A stretch of DNA of 64,000 nt. Source: JBGPQJ01 sp963829485 (GTDB lineage: Bacteria; Chloroflexota; Anaerolineae; Anaerolineales; Villigracilaceae). The notes under the pieces were generated by a model, which saw nothing but the letters and a program-made list of their open reading frames with translations, ran no database searches and was not told the DNA's origin. Both the position numbers and the translations under genes were made by a program. Shown here piece after piece: positions 16,616 to 25,843 of the stretch. Every line of letters starts with the position of its first letter. Position 1 is the first letter of the stretch. Where the stretch lies: the NCBI GenBank assembly GCA_963829485.1, contig CAWHIK010000004.1, positions 124,001 through 188,000 of the forward strand, written 5' to 3'.

Positions 16616-19060
16616 TTATTTAATCACCTCAAGTTGAGTTCCCGTATGTGAATGTGGGTTGGGTCCTCGAGCGTGTTGTGTTTTATTTCGACAATGAGTT
16701 TTTTGACATTCGAGAGTTTCGTTATTAAAATTGAAACTTACCGTAGGATCAGGGGGAAGTCCTTTGAAATTCTCTTCAATAATAACAGGAGGCCCTTCCG
16801 GATCATCGAAAAGCTTAAGCGTTACCGTGAAATCATGCATCGTTGCTGTCGTTAGATCTAAGCCTGTGAGTTGCCTTGCCTCGGGAAATTCCAATTCAAC
16901 AATTGTTGGATTGGCGTCAAGAGAGCGCATTAACGAATAAGGATCGCCGTCAAAGACGCTTTCGATATTGCCTCCATCGGTGCGGGAATATGTCACTTGC
17001 ACTTCTTGCCCGTCGAGATTGATCACTGCTTCTTCAGGTTGGCTTCGTGCCAATTTCTCGGCAGCGAAAATTTCATCGACATTGTCCGCATATTGCATTC
17101 TGACTACGTAAAATCCCGGGTTCCCATCCGGGTAAGGGATGACCTTTTCAACGTCCAGGGTTTTAAATTTTCCACTTTCCAAAGCTCGAGTATATTCTTC
17201 TGCTGTCCAAACAAACAGATCCTTTGGGCTGATGTCCTGCTTTCGCATTAGAAAAGTATCCAGCCCGTCAACCATAATCCGATCGCGATACTCTTCCGGG
17301 GAAAAGAAGAAGGGCACGAATCGGTTAGCGGCGTTCGCCCAGACAGGTGATACGGTAATCTTCTTGGTGCTTTCGTCCTCCACATATTGAGGCAATGTTT
17401 CCTGAAATATTTGAACTGCACCATATTGCAGACCATACAAGCCATAAATATTCGTCCAGCGGGGACCATTAATGACCGCATCGTTCATTGTGAAAAGGCT
17501 GAGGAGAGTGAAGATCAGGAAGACACCTGTGGCCACGAAAGCAGGGCTAATCTTCTTTTCCACCCAGCCTAGTAACCATTCCAAACCTAATATGGCTAGT
17601 ATCGTTGCGGGGACAATGAAGAATAATGTTCGCGCGATACTGATTTCCAGCATCGACGCTCCTACAGGGGCAGCTAGAATAGCGATCAGAACAGCCCGGT
17701 AGGATGATTCGCGGAATTTCTTTATCGCCAGGACAAGACCGATAACAAAAAGCGGAAGTGACCATAAAGGAATATGCCCGTAACCGACCATTCTATGCCG
17801 AATTAAATCCCTGCTGTTTGCAATGAACCAATATTGTGGGCTCAAACCGATAAAGTAATTCTTAAAAAAGATCAATATTTTTTCCCACATCGAAATGTGT
17901 TGATACCAGTACGAGTTAATCGCACGCAAGTGCGACTCAAGTGCATCGGGTAACTTAAGCTGAAATATAATAAATGGAATTGCCACCATTGCGACAAGCA
18001 GCATGCTCCAGGCGATAATCTTAATATTCTTCCTGTGATAGTGAAAATCCGACGCCATCAAACCTATGGCGGTTACTCCCATTAATGCCTGACTGTTGGA
18101 GTATGAATAAAAAGTCAATGCCCCAAAAAACACGGCTCCAAACAAATAGACCGGAGACTTGTATCGATACAGCAAATAGAACAGGAGGAAAATGGCATAA
18201 AAGGCGGTTGCCATCACTGTCTCAAAGGCTGTCCGGGAATGCAGGAACCAGGCAGGGAGAAGCGTGAGGAAGAGAATCGCCACCCACCAATATTTTTGGT
18301 TGAATATGTATTTCAGGATAAGACCAACTGATACCACGCCCAATAAGCCGATAAATATGGATGTCGCCCGTGTTTGGAGCACGGATTTTCCAAAAAGCAT
18401 AACCGTTGCGGCTTGAATATATATGCTGGCCATCGGCGACCAGCGATCCCCTTCGACCGGCACATACACCGGAATATTCTTGTTGTTGGCAGAAATGAAA
18501 TGGTTATCGATCAATTGCTCGGCGTAAATACTCTGCATGGCTTCGTCGGAGAAGAAAAATGCTGGAAACCGATTTAGCCCGGCAAATCTTGTAAAAACAT
18601 ATAGCAAGATACTGAGACCGACCAGAATAGCGATAAGGGAGAATTTAATATTTATACTGCGGTTACCCAGTGAGTTTTTAAGACTTGCGTACCGGGCCGA
18701 GAAACCTCTCGAAGCATCAGTGTTTCGAGAGCGAATCACCTCGATCCAATAATTCTCCAGTACAGGAGAAGATGTCAACGAAGCAGACGGTTTGCCCTCT
18801 TTTTCTGCTGTCTCGATATGTAGATCGACAGGGTTACCCAGCGGAATTTCAAACGAAATGTCTACTTTGACAAGTTCGCTAGCCGATGCTGATGTATCGC
18901 CTTGAGTTTCTGCTAAGGCGAGAGGGGATTCGACGGTGCTGTCTTCCTCTTTATTCCCTTTTTGGGGATGGTCAGTTTGTTGGCTTCTGTGAAGCCACTG
19001 CCTTGGATTTTGGAGCTTCTTTACAAGCCACTCCAGAATGGAAATTTCATTATCGCTCAT
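16616..19060 (-). CDS. GT39-family membrane glycosyltransferase with C-terminal frameshift
   Basis: 814 residues. The first 140 are charged and probably cytosolic; then 10-12 membrane helices follow, the first loop holding the acidic motif FFFSDEAMQSIYAEQL expected of ArnT/PMT-like GT-C enzymes, which use polyprenyl-phosphate sugars. A beta-rich outer domain ends the protein. The last 30 residues are out of frame: in the neighbouring frame the family-like end KLIVEIKHNT...THIHIRELNLR appears, with a stop at 16624. An extra base in a run of six T (16699-16704; A on the coding strand) explains this. The ATG is two bases from the acyl-CoA dehydrogenase stop. Confidence 0.75.
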   Translation of the reverse strand: MSDNEISILEWLVKKLQNPRQWLHRSQQTDHPQKGNKEEDSTVESPLALAETQGDTSASASELVKVDISFEIPLGNPVDLHIETAEKEGKPSASLTSSPVLENYWIEVIRSRNTDASRGFSARYASLKNSLGNRSINIKFSLIAILVGLSILLYVFTRFAGLNRFPAFFFSDEAMQSIYAEQLIDNHFISANNKNIPVYVPVEGDRWSPMASIYIQAATVMLFGKSVLQTRATSIFIGLLGVVSVGLILKYIFNQKYWWVAILFLTLLPAWFLHSRTAFETVMATAFYAIFLLFYLLYRYKSPVYLFGAVFFGALTFYSYSNSQALMGVTAIGLMASDFHYHRKNIKIIAWSMLLVAMVAIPFIIFQLKLPDALESHLRAINSYWYQHISMWEKILIFFKNYFIGLSPQYWFIANSRDLIRHRMVGYGHIPLWSLPLFVIGLVLAIKKFRESSYRAVLIAILAAPVGASMLEISIARTLFFIVPATILAILGLEWLLGWVEKKISPAFVATGVFLIFTLLSLFTMNDAVINGPRWTNIYGLYGLQYGAVQIFQETLPQYVEDESTKKITVSPVWANAANRFVPFFFSPEEYRDRIMVDGLDTFLMRKQDISPKDLFVWTAEEYTRALESGKFKTLDVEKVIPYPDGNPGFYVVRMQYADNVDEIFAAEKLARSQPEEAVINLDGQEVQVTYSRTDGGNIESVFDGDPYSLMRSLDANPTIVELEFPEARQLTGLDLTTATMHDFTVTLKLFDDPEGPPVIIEENFKGLPPDPTVSFNFNNETLECQKTHCRNKTQHARGPNPHSHTGTQLEVIK

Positions 19061-19062
19061 GG

Positions 19063-20229
19063 CTATCGCAAGTTCAATTCATTTCGCGCTATGACCAGGC
19101 GCTGGATTTCACTCGTTCCTTCATAGATCTCGGTTATCTTAGCATCCCGGAAATACCGCTCAACGGGCAATTCCTTACTGTACCCCATCCCTCCATGGAT
19201 TTGGACTGCAGCGTGGGTGACAAACATGGCTGTTTCTGAAGCAAACAACTTTGCCATGGCTGCCTGAAGTGAATAACGCTCATTTGTTTTCTTGGATCTT
19301 TCCTTGGCTAGAGCGGCCTGGTAGATTAATAGTCGGGAGGCTTCGATTCGTGTTTTCATGTCTGCCAGCTTGAATGAAATACCTTGAAACTCTCCGATTT
19401 TCTGGCCAAAGGCTTCCCGGTTTCTTGCATAATCAATGGATGCCTCATAGGCAGCTTCGGAGATGCCCAATGCCTGCGTCGCAATACCTATACGACCTGT
19501 ATCGAGGACGGTCATGGCGATCTTAAACCCTTCTCCTTCCTTCCCCAGCCGGTCATCAATGGGGCATCGGTAATCCTCGAATAAAATTTCACTTGTGGCA
19601 GACGCGCGGATCCCTAATTTGGGTTCCTTTTTCCCGCGAACGAATCCTGGTTTCGTAGTATCGATCAGGAAGGCGGAGATGCCTTTCTGCTGTTTTTCAG
19701 GATCGGTCATCATGAATACAACCATGTAATTGGCCACAGGACCGCTCGTGACCCAGGATTTCCTCCCGTTCAGGATGTAGGCATCGCCATCCAGTACTGC
19801 GCGAGATTTCATGGTGCCCGCGTCCGAGCCTGACATGGGTTCTGTCAGCGAATAGGCACCTACCGCTTTTCCGGATGCGACAGGCTGGAGGAACTTCCTC
19901 TTCTGTTCATCTGATCCAAAGTTATTAATCCCGAAGCAATACAGGGAGTTGTTGACAGACATGATCACCCCGTGCGAGGCGTCCACCTTGCTGATTTCTT
20001 CCAGAGCGAGGACGTAAGAAAGGGTATCCATTCCGGCGCCGCCGTATTCCTCGGGGATTTCTATCCCCATGAACCCCATTTCCCCCATTTTTTGTACGGT
20101 ACGATGGGGAAATTCCCCGCTTTCGTCGAATTCTGCCGCAATAGGAGAAATTTCATTCTTGGCAAAATCCCGCGCAGCGTTGCGGATCATCTCATGTTCT
20201 TTTAGGAAAGGAAAAAGTTCAGTCATCAC
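19063..20229 (-). CDS. Acyl-CoA dehydrogenase
   Basis: 388-residue FAD flavoprotein that makes 2-enoyl-CoA from saturated acyl-CoA and passes electrons to ETF. Signatures: AYSLTEPMSGSDAGTM (FAD/substrate binding, about 125-140), the WVTSGPVANYMVVFMMTD strand, QIHGGMGYSKELPVER (second signature) and IYEGTSEIQRLVIAR, where the Glu of YEGT is the catalytic base in short- and medium-chain enzymes. It is the first gene of the minus-strand operon and is preceded by an extended -10 promoter. Chain-length preference is not predictable. A second paralogue lies at 29495-30637. Confidence 0.93.
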   Translation of the reverse strand: MMTELFPFLKEHEMIRNAARDFAKNEISPIAAEFDESGEFPHRTVQKMGEMGFMGIEIPEEYGGAGMDTLSYVLALEEISKVDASHGVIMSVNNSLYCFGINNFGSDEQKRKFLQPVASGKAVGAYSLTEPMSGSDAGTMKSRAVLDGDAYILNGRKSWVTSGPVANYMVVFMMTDPEKQQKGISAFLIDTTKPGFVRGKKEPKLGIRASATSEILFEDYRCPIDDRLGKEGEGFKIAMTVLDTGRIGIATQALGISEAAYEASIDYARNREAFGQKIGEFQGISFKLADMKTRIEASRLLIYQAALAKERSKKTNERYSLQAAMAKLFASETAMFVTHAAVQIHGGMGYSKELPVERYFRDAKITEIYEGTSEIQRLVIARNELNLR

Positions 20230-20247
20230 CAGCTCCGATTTTTCGTC

Positions 20248-20256
20248 ATTATAGCA
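20248..20256 (-). promoter_or_regulatory. Extended -10 promoter of the acyl-CoA dehydrogenase operon
   Basis: On the minus strand the sequence reads TGCTATAAT, a TGn-extended -10 element with a perfect TATAAT (20253-20248). There is no good -35, as expected for this class. The predicted start is 10-15 bases before the ATG at 20229, so the leader is very short. Confidence 0.5.
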
Positions 20257-20316
20257 TTATTGACGCAAATGTTCTTGCCGCTGGAACTCCAACTGTTCTT
20301 CCGCATCCTTATGGAA

Positions 20317-20322
20317 TATAAT
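20317..20322 (+). promoter_or_regulatory. -10 element for the gatCA operon
   Basis: A perfect TATAAT on the plus strand, about 19 bases before the chosen gatC ATG (20341), with only a weak -35. Transcription would begin near 20329, after the alternative upstream ATGs, which supports the start at 20341. It is divergent from the acyl-CoA dehydrogenase promoter. Confidence 0.45.
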
Positions 20323-20340
20323 GCCCTTCAAGAGGATCCC

Positions 20341-20661
20341 ATGACAGACGAAATTTCACCCGAACTCTTTCACCATCTCGTGGAGTTGGCCGCTTTGGAG
20401 CTTTCACCGGAGGAGGGGGAGTATTTACGCCGGCAAATGAATAATCAATTGGTGGCGATCAGGGAGCTGGTATCGATTCCCGTCGATGATGAAATCCCCA
20501 TTGTCGCACGTGGGATAACCTATACCCCCGAAATGATGTCACCGATCAGAAAAGACGAATGGTTCCCATTTTCCGAACCAGGAAGATTGATCGATCAAGC
20601 CCCTGAGGCTGACGATGGTTACATTGTCGTGCCCGAAATCCCGCACAAGGATTTGGATTAA
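20341..20661 (+). CDS. gatC: Asp-tRNA(Asn)/Glu-tRNA(Gln) amidotransferase subunit C
   Basis: 106 residues, matching the 95-105 of the family. GatC stabilises the GatA-GatB complex that amidates mischarged Glu-tRNA(Gln) or Asp-tRNA(Asn). Typical features are an N-terminal helix LFHHLVELAALELSPEEGEYL, the linker SIPVDDEIP and the C-terminal YIVVPEIPHKD. An earlier in-frame ATG at 20260 would add 27 residues unlike the family; the start at 20341 has an AGAGG site (20331-20335) and lies just after the predicted promoter. Its TAA stop overlaps the gatA ATG by one base (TAATG), so the two are translationally coupled. Confidence 0.9.
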   Translation: MTDEISPELFHHLVELAALELSPEEGEYLRRQMNNQLVAIRELVSIPVDDEIPIVARGITYTPEMMSPIRKDEWFPFSEPGRLIDQAPEADDGYIVVPEIPHKDLD

Positions 20662-22223
20662 TGGAGCTCATCGACCTTAACGCCCAGGAAATTTCACGGC
20701 TAGTAGCAAAACGGGAGATATCTGCCCGGGAAGTGCTTGAAGCAAACCTGTCCCGGATTCAGGCTGTGGATGGTGTCTCTGGTGTCATCGGGGGGGATCG
20801 GTTGCTTGAACCTGAAAAAGTTCATGCCTTCATCACGGTCACTTCAGAACGAGCGCGCAAGCAGGCTGACGAGGTGGATAGGAAAATTGCCGCGGGAGAA
20901 GATGCAGGGCTGCTGGCAGGTGTTCCGGCAACCGTGAAGGACATCTTTTGCATGGAAGGCATTCCATCAACGGCGGCATCAAAAATACTCTCAAATTTCA
21001 GCGCTCCATACACGGCTACTCCCGTGGCGCGGATGGAGGCTGCCGGTGCGGTAATCCTTGGAAAAGTCAATCTCGATGAGTTCACCTATGGTTCGTCGAG
21101 TGAATCTTCCGCTTATCAGCCTGCGCCGCGAAATCCCTGGAATACAGACCACGTTCCAGGAGGTTCGTCGGGTGGTTCATCGGCAGCGGTGGCAGCTTAT
21201 GAAGGGGCGATAAGTCTGGGTACGGATACCGCTGGTTCCATCAGGCAACCCGCTGCTTTTTGCGGCGTCATCGGCATGAAACCCACCTATGGACGTGTAT
21301 CCCGCTACGGGTTGATTGCCTTTGGTTCCTCCCTGGATTGCCCGGGACCTGTCGCGCGATCGGTGACTGACGCTGCGCTGATGTTGAAAGCCATTTCCGG
21401 AGTTGATTCAAAGGATTCGACAACAGCTGCCGTACCGGTCCCGGATTATCTTTCGGAAATGGAGAAGGATGTAAAAGGGCTTCGTATCGGGCTTTCACCG
21501 GATTATTTCAAGATTACTTATATCGACGCAGAGACGGGCGATATCCAGGAGCAGGAAATCCCGGTAGAGATCAAAGCAGCTGCGATCAAAGCCGCTGAGC
21601 TTCTTGAAAAACAAGGGGCGGAGATAATCGAGGACGTCCATATGCCTCATACGAGATATGGAATCCCAGCGTATTTCGTAATTTCGCGGGTTGAAGCAGC
21701 GTCGAATTTACACCGATATGACGGTGTGAAATATGGATATCGTACGCAGGACAAGGTTGATTCGCTTAGCGACATGTATAGGAAATCCAGAGGTCAGGGA
21801 TTTGGCTTGCAGCCGAAATTGAGGATTTTGATGGGGATGTATGTCTCTGCTGCTCAATACAGCGAGCAATACTACAATCGAGCCTTGAGAATTCGCGCCT
21901 TGATTCGCCGTGATTTCGATGAAGTGTTCGACCGGAGTGGAAAATACCATGTCCATGCTCTCCTAACACCGACAACTCCAACAACCGCATTCAAGATAGG
22001 CGGTGTTTACGGCGATTCGGTTTTGATGCAATATGCAGACCAATTAACAGTTCCCGCAAATCATGCTGGAATCCCAGGTATCTCCATCCCGGCGGGATTT
22101 GACCAAAGTGGGTTGCCCATCGGTATCCAGTTCCTCGGTCCTGATTTTTCGGAAGGCATTCTACTACGGTTAAGTCGAGCTTATGAGAGAGTCACCAAAG
22201 CAGAATCGTGGAGACTGAGTTAA
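20661..22223 (+). CDS. gatA: Asp-tRNA(Asn)/Glu-tRNA(Gln) amidotransferase subunit A
   Basis: Amidase-signature subunit that frees ammonia from glutamine for transfer to the aminoacyl-tRNA. The 520 residues include the Ser-cisSer-Lys triad: Lys93 in VPATVKDIF, the cis-Ser169 in PGGSSGGSSAAVAA and nucleophile Ser193 in DTAGSIRQP. Other marks are GRVSRYGLIAFGSSLDCPGP and the C-terminal GIPGISIPAGFD. An extra Gly-rich insertion (GVSGVIGGDRLLEPEKVH, about 38-55) is somewhat long. gatB follows 2 kb downstream, after two intervening genes. The presence of the complex implies that Gln-tRNA and/or Asn-tRNA are made indirectly in this organism. Confidence 0.96.
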   Translation: MELIDLNAQEISRLVAKREISAREVLEANLSRIQAVDGVSGVIGGDRLLEPEKVHAFITVTSERARKQADEVDRKIAAGEDAGLLAGVPATVKDIFCMEGIPSTAASKILSNFSAPYTATPVARMEAAGAVILGKVNLDEFTYGSSSESSAYQPAPRNPWNTDHVPGGSSGGSSAAVAAYEGAISLGTDTAGSIRQPAAFCGVIGMKPTYGRVSRYGLIAFGSSLDCPGPVARSVTDAALMLKAISGVDSKDSTTAAVPVPDYLSEMEKDVKGLRIGLSPDYFKITYIDAETGDIQEQEIPVEIKAAAIKAAELLEKQGAEIIEDVHMPHTRYGIPAYFVISRVEAASNLHRYDGVKYGYRTQDKVDSLSDMYRKSRGQGFGLQPKLRILMGMYVSAAQYSEQYYNRALRIRALIRRDFDEVFDRSGKYHVHALLTPTTPTTAFKIGGVYGDSVLMQYADQLTVPANHAGIPGISIPAGFDQSGLPIGIQFLGPDFSEGILLRLSRAYERVTKAESWRLS

Positions 22224-22276
22224 GCCTCCGATCATTGCTCGAAAATAATTAACTCATTCTCGACGGAGAGAACCCT

Positions 22277-23104
22277 ATGAAAATATTAATAGCGTGTGAC
22301 ATGGAAGGTATATCCGGTGTAACATCATGGGATCATGTGGATCCTTCGCATGCCGAGTATCAGCGATTCCGGAAGATAATGACTGCCGACGTGAATTCGG
22401 CGATCGACGGTGCCATCAAAGGTGGTGCTACTGAAGTTGTCGTAACTGACGGGCATTCCAATGGTTTGAATATCCTCATAGAGGAACTGGATAAACGCGT
22501 CAGGTTGAATTCCGGGCTGGGCACGTCTCCTTATTCGATGATGCAGGGGATCGATAACACTTACGATGGTGTGATTTTCGTGGGTTATCACGCTCGTGCC
22601 GGTTCACCGCTCGGGATATTGGACCATACCTGGTCATCAAGGTCGATAAGAAATGTGTGGCTCAACGAAGTGCTCGTTGGAGAATGCGGACTAAACGCAG
22701 CCCTTGCGGGTTCGTTTGGAGTTCCCGTAATTATGATTTCCGGAGACCAAACTGCATGCCAGCAAGCTGAAGAACTGATAGGCAAACTGGAAAAGGCTGT
22801 TGTGAAGCATGCCACCGGGCGTTTTTCCGCGTCCTGTCTTCCCCCTCAGTCAGCCCAGATTCTGATCAGAAACACTGCCTTCAATTCGGTCACCAAGCTG
22901 AAAGCTAAAAACTCACCGAAACCATACGTGGTTTCCCAGCCGGTGAAAACGGCGATCGAGTTGGTTTCGTCCGATATGGCAGACAGGGCTATGAGATTGC
23001 CCGGTGCTCTTCGGGATGGGAATGTTATCTCCTTCTCCAGTCCTGATATGAGCACTGCATACATCTCATTTCGCGCTGCTGCAGGCCTTGCTGCGTTAAA
23101 TTGA
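22277..23104 (+). CDS. M55-family D-aminopeptidase (DppA-like)
   Basis: 275 residues of the zinc-dependent DppA family, decameric D-aminopeptidases releasing D-Ala from peptides. Metal ligands can be seen: Asp8 and Glu10 in ACDMEGISG, His in VTDGHSNG (near 60), His in VGYHARAG (near 104) and Glu in VGECGLNA (near 133). The start has a GGAGAG site nine bases upstream. It lies between gatA and a frameshifted binding-protein gene and could supply recycled cell-wall amino acids; whether that is linked to the transport gene is an inference. Confidence 0.92.
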   Translation: MKILIACDMEGISGVTSWDHVDPSHAEYQRFRKIMTADVNSAIDGAIKGGATEVVVTDGHSNGLNILIEELDKRVRLNSGLGTSPYSMMQGIDNTYDGVIFVGYHARAGSPLGILDHTWSSRSIRNVWLNEVLVGECGLNAALAGSFGVPVIMISGDQTACQQAEELIGKLEKAVVKHATGRFSASCLPPQSAQILIRNTAFNSVTKLKAKNSPKPYVVSQPVKTAIELVSSDMADRAMRLPGALRDGNVISFSSPDMSTAYISFRAAAGLAALN

Positions 23105-23157
23105 TCATGTCGAGACGATTTGCTTTACACTCTGAAATTAGGTATCGCCGAGGGTAA

Positions 23158-23676
23158 GTGTCAATCCGAGTGAAAATTTATCACCTTGTTCACTGTTCGA
23201 TAGTTCTTCTGGTTGTGCTCACTGGATGCGGGTTCGAATCGCATGGCGATAGTCAACCTGTCGAGTCGATAGGAACCAGTGAAGGTGAATTGAACATTGT
23301 TGCATGGGAAGGTTATGTCGAAAGAGGTGAAAACGACATTCGATTTGACTGGGTGTCGGATTTTGAGTTGGACAGCGGATGCAAGGTGAACGTTACAACT
23401 ACATCAAGCTCAGATGAAATGCTAGCCTTGATGAATCAAGGCGGATATGACCTTGTTACCGCAGCGGGTGATGCCGCGGATAGACTTATTGCCGATGGCA
23501 GAGTCCAGGCGCTTAACATTGGATGGTTACCGTCCTGGGATTTGATCGATCCGCGGTTCAAAAAATCTCCCTGGCATACCGTGGATGGAATTCACTATGG
23601 CGTGCCTTTTTTATGGAGCGCGAACCGTGTGTTATATAGCGAATCAGTATTTCAAGAAACCTCCAGTTTCAAATAG
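23158..23676 (+). CDS. PotD-like extracellular solute-binding protein, N-terminal fragment
   Basis: A lipoprotein signal with lipobox VVLTGCG (Cys about 22) starts the protein. The fragment then matches the first lobe of spermidine/putrescine-type ABC binding proteins: NIVAWEGYVERG, NVTTTSSSDEMLALM, YDLVTAAGDAADRLIADG and HYGVPFLWSANRVLYSESVF. The frame ends with TAG after VFQETSSFK. Family sequence continues in the next frame after CAAGAA, so an extra base in the A run 23657-23659 is the likely cause. The GTG at 23158 is the best start in frame, with AGGG close upstream. No permease or ATPase genes are nearby. Confidence 0.75.
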   Translation: MSIRVKIYHLVHCSIVLLVVLTGCGFESHGDSQPVESIGTSEGELNIVAWEGYVERGENDIRFDWVSDFELDSGCKVNVTTTSSSDEMLALMNQGGYDLVTAAGDAADRLIADGRVQALNIGWLPSWDLIDPRFKKSPWHTVDGIHYGVPFLWSANRVLYSESVFQETSSFK

Positions 23677-24343
23677 CGTTATTTTTGAAGAACAGATTCT
23701 CCCTGATGGATTAACCAATTCAAATCGCGTGCAGGCTTACGAAGGTGCAATGGCGATAGCCGATGCGGCATTATTCCTGATGCAGCAACGACCTGAGTTG
23801 GGAATTCGCGATCCGTACGAATTAGACCGTGATCAGTTCGGAGAAGCTGTGAACCTGCTTCGACGTCAACGTGACCTCGTCAGTAGTTACTGGACGGATG
23901 CACCGGATCAAATGAATACCTTCCTGACAGAAGGAAATGCGGTTTCAATAGCATGGCCATCCACAATAAAAATGATGGAAAATCAAGGTCTGCCAGTCCA
24001 AAGTGTGATCTCCGTTGAAGGGGCAACGGGCAGGGCGGATACTTTTATGTTATCTTCAGAAGCTCCTCATCCAAATTGTGCGTATAGGTGGATGGAACAT
24101 ATTCTAGATCCGCAAGTCCAGGGAGATGCGGCAGCCTGGACAGGGACCAATCCTTCGGTAGCTGCTGCCTGCGAGACGAGCAACCTGCTCAGCGATGATG
24201 GATGCGAGCAAAACGGCTTCCATAGCCTGGACAATATTTACTTTTGGAAGACTCCTAATCAGGAATGCGGAGACGGTCGCTCGGATTGTGTTCCGTATAG
24301 CGATTGGGTAACGGCGTACATTTCAGTAATCGGCGGTCAGTGA
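23660..24343 (+). CDS. PotD-like extracellular solute-binding protein, C-terminal fragment
   Basis: About 227 residues that continue the preceding fragment: PPVSNSVIFEEQILPDG, RVQAYEGAMAIADAALFLM and IRDPYELDRDQF are typical of this binding-protein family, as is the hinge segment EGNAVSIAWPSTIKMM. The end is rich in Cys (four in ETSNLLSDDGCEQNG...QECGDGRSDC), possibly forming disulfides in the extracytoplasmic space. Coordinates begin at the lesion, not at a start codon. Joined with the first part the protein would be about 395 residues, the usual size. Confidence 0.75.
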   Translation, partial: PPVSNSVIFEEQILPDGLTNSNRVQAYEGAMAIADAALFLMQQRPELGIRDPYELDRDQFGEAVNLLRRQRDLVSSYWTDAPDQMNTFLTEGNAVSIAWPSTIKMMENQGLPVQSVISVEGATGRADTFMLSSEAPHPNCAYRWMEHILDPQVQGDAAAWTGTNPSVAAACETSNLLSDDGCEQNGFHSLDNIYFWKTPNQECGDGRSDCVPYSDWVTAYISVIGGQ

Positions 24344-24377
24344 TCTTAAGAGTAATTTTGGATAAATAGGGATAACC

Positions 24378-25499
24378 ATGGACTATGAAGCAGTCATTGG
24401 GCTCGAAACACATATTCAGCTCAACACGAAAACTAAAATATTCTGTTCCTGCAAGGCGGATTCCTGGCTTGATCCTCAGAACTCAAATATCTGCCCTGTT
24501 TGTACGGGCATGCCTGGGGTGCTCCCAGTTTTGAACGAGAAAGTCGTCGAAAAGGGAGTCTTGTTGGCGAAAGCGATGAATTCAGAAATTTCAGCTGAGT
24601 CGTTTTTTGACCGGAAGAATTACTTCTACCCAGATCTTCCAAAAGGGTTTCAGATCTCACAATATGACCGACCGCTGGCGAAAGGAGGTTACCTGGACAT
24701 CCCCATGCCGGAGGGATATACACGCCATGTGTCGGTTTGGAAACTTCATCTTGAGGAGGATGCTGGAAAGACGAAAAACGAACTGGGTCGACGGTTTATC
24801 GATTTTAACCGCTGCGGTGTACCACTGGTTGAGATGGTTACGGGTCCCGACATTCGAACTGCGGACGAGGCTGCGCAATACCTGATTAGGCTTCGACAAT
24901 TGCTCAGATGGATCGGCATATCTGAAGCCGATATGGAAAAAGGTCATCTTCGCTGCGATGCCAATGTTTCACTTCGCCCGGCTGGTGCAGATTATCTAAA
25001 TCCGAAGACCGAGATAAAAAATGTCAATTCAATTGACGCGGTGAGGGGCGCCATCGAGAAAGAGATCGAACGGCAGAAACGTGAATACGACGCCGGAAGG
25101 AAAGTGGAAGCCTGGACACTGGAATGGGACGAGGATGACCAGATGCTTCGAAAGATGCGCTCGAAGGAAACCGAAGCGGATTACAGATACTTCCGTGAGC
25201 CGGATTTACTCCCGGTAATCCTGACAGACACCTGGAAGAATGAAATCCTGATCGGTTTTCCAGAACTTCCGCTTCAGCGACGCTCCCGATTTGCCAGCCA
25301 ATACGGTATCCCTGAATATGATGCAGAGATTTTGACCAGCGAGCTATCTTTGGCTGACTACTTTGAAAAAGCTTGCATTGCCTATGGCGGGGATGCAAAA
25401 AAGATTTCAAATTGGTTAATTAATGATGTAATGCGGATGATGAATGTTTCCGGTATTTCTGCGGGTGAACTTAAAGTTGACGCCCGAATACCTGGTTGA
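24378..25499 (+). CDS. gatB: Amidotransferase subunit B GatB, main fragment (frameshifted)
   Basis: tRNA-binding kinase-like subunit of the GatCAB amidotransferase. The catalytic cradle is complete: YEAVIGLETHIQL at the start, FCSCKADSW with CPVCTGMPGVLPVLN (zinc-binding cysteines), GFQISQYDRPLAKGG, LHLEEDAGKT and DFNRCGVPLVEMVT. The frame ends early at VDARIPG after the helical domain begins. A one-base insertion in AAA at 25473-25475 (CTTAAAGTTG) moves the rest to the next frame. Since indirect amidation is normally essential when gatA and gatC are kept, an assembly error is more likely than loss. Confidence 0.9.
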   Translation: MDYEAVIGLETHIQLNTKTKIFCSCKADSWLDPQNSNICPVCTGMPGVLPVLNEKVVEKGVLLAKAMNSEISAESFFDRKNYFYPDLPKGFQISQYDRPLAKGGYLDIPMPEGYTRHVSVWKLHLEEDAGKTKNELGRRFIDFNRCGVPLVEMVTGPDIRTADEAAQYLIRLRQLLRWIGISEADMEKGHLRCDANVSLRPAGADYLNPKTEIKNVNSIDAVRGAIEKEIERQKREYDAGRKVEAWTLEWDEDDQMLRKMRSKETEADYRYFREPDLLPVILTDTWKNEILIGFPELPLQRRSRFASQYGIPEYDAEILTSELSLADYFEKACIAYGGDAKKISNWLINDVMRMMNVSGISAGELKVDARIPG

Positions 25500-25815
25500 G
25501 ATCGTGCAGCTCGTGGATTCTGGCACGATCAACGCGAGTACAGGTAAGACTTTGCTTGAGAAGATCAACCAGACAGGGAAATCGCCCCGGCAAACCGTCG
25601 AGGACGAAGGCCTTATCAAGGTGAGTGACGATCAAACCATACGGCAAATTGTGAATGGAGTACTCGCGGAGTTTCCTCAGGAAGTGGCAAGTTATAAGGC
25701 TGGGAAAACTACGCTAATGGGTTGGTTCGTTGGGCAGGTAATGAAGAAGATGAAAGGGAAGGCCGACCCTCAAGTGGCAAAGGCGATTCTCGAGGAATTG
25801 CTGAATAAGGATTAG
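25474..25815 (+). CDS. gatB: Amidotransferase subunit B GatB, C-terminal tail domain
   Basis: 113 residues of the YqeY/GatB tail domain that contacts the tRNA elbow: LTPEYLVEIVQLVDSGTINASTGKTLLEKI, VEDEGLIKVSDDQTI and LMGWFVGQVMKKMKGKADPQ are typical. Coordinates start at the lesion. Joining it to the main fragment would give about 478 residues, the normal GatB length. Confidence 0.88.
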   Translation, partial: KLTPEYLVEIVQLVDSGTINASTGKTLLEKINQTGKSPRQTVEDEGLIKVSDDQTIRQIVNGVLAEFPQEVASYKAGKTTLMGWFVGQVMKKMKGKADPQVAKAILEELLNKD

Positions 25816-25843
25816 TGGGATTTCACCTATTTAGATTCGCCCA

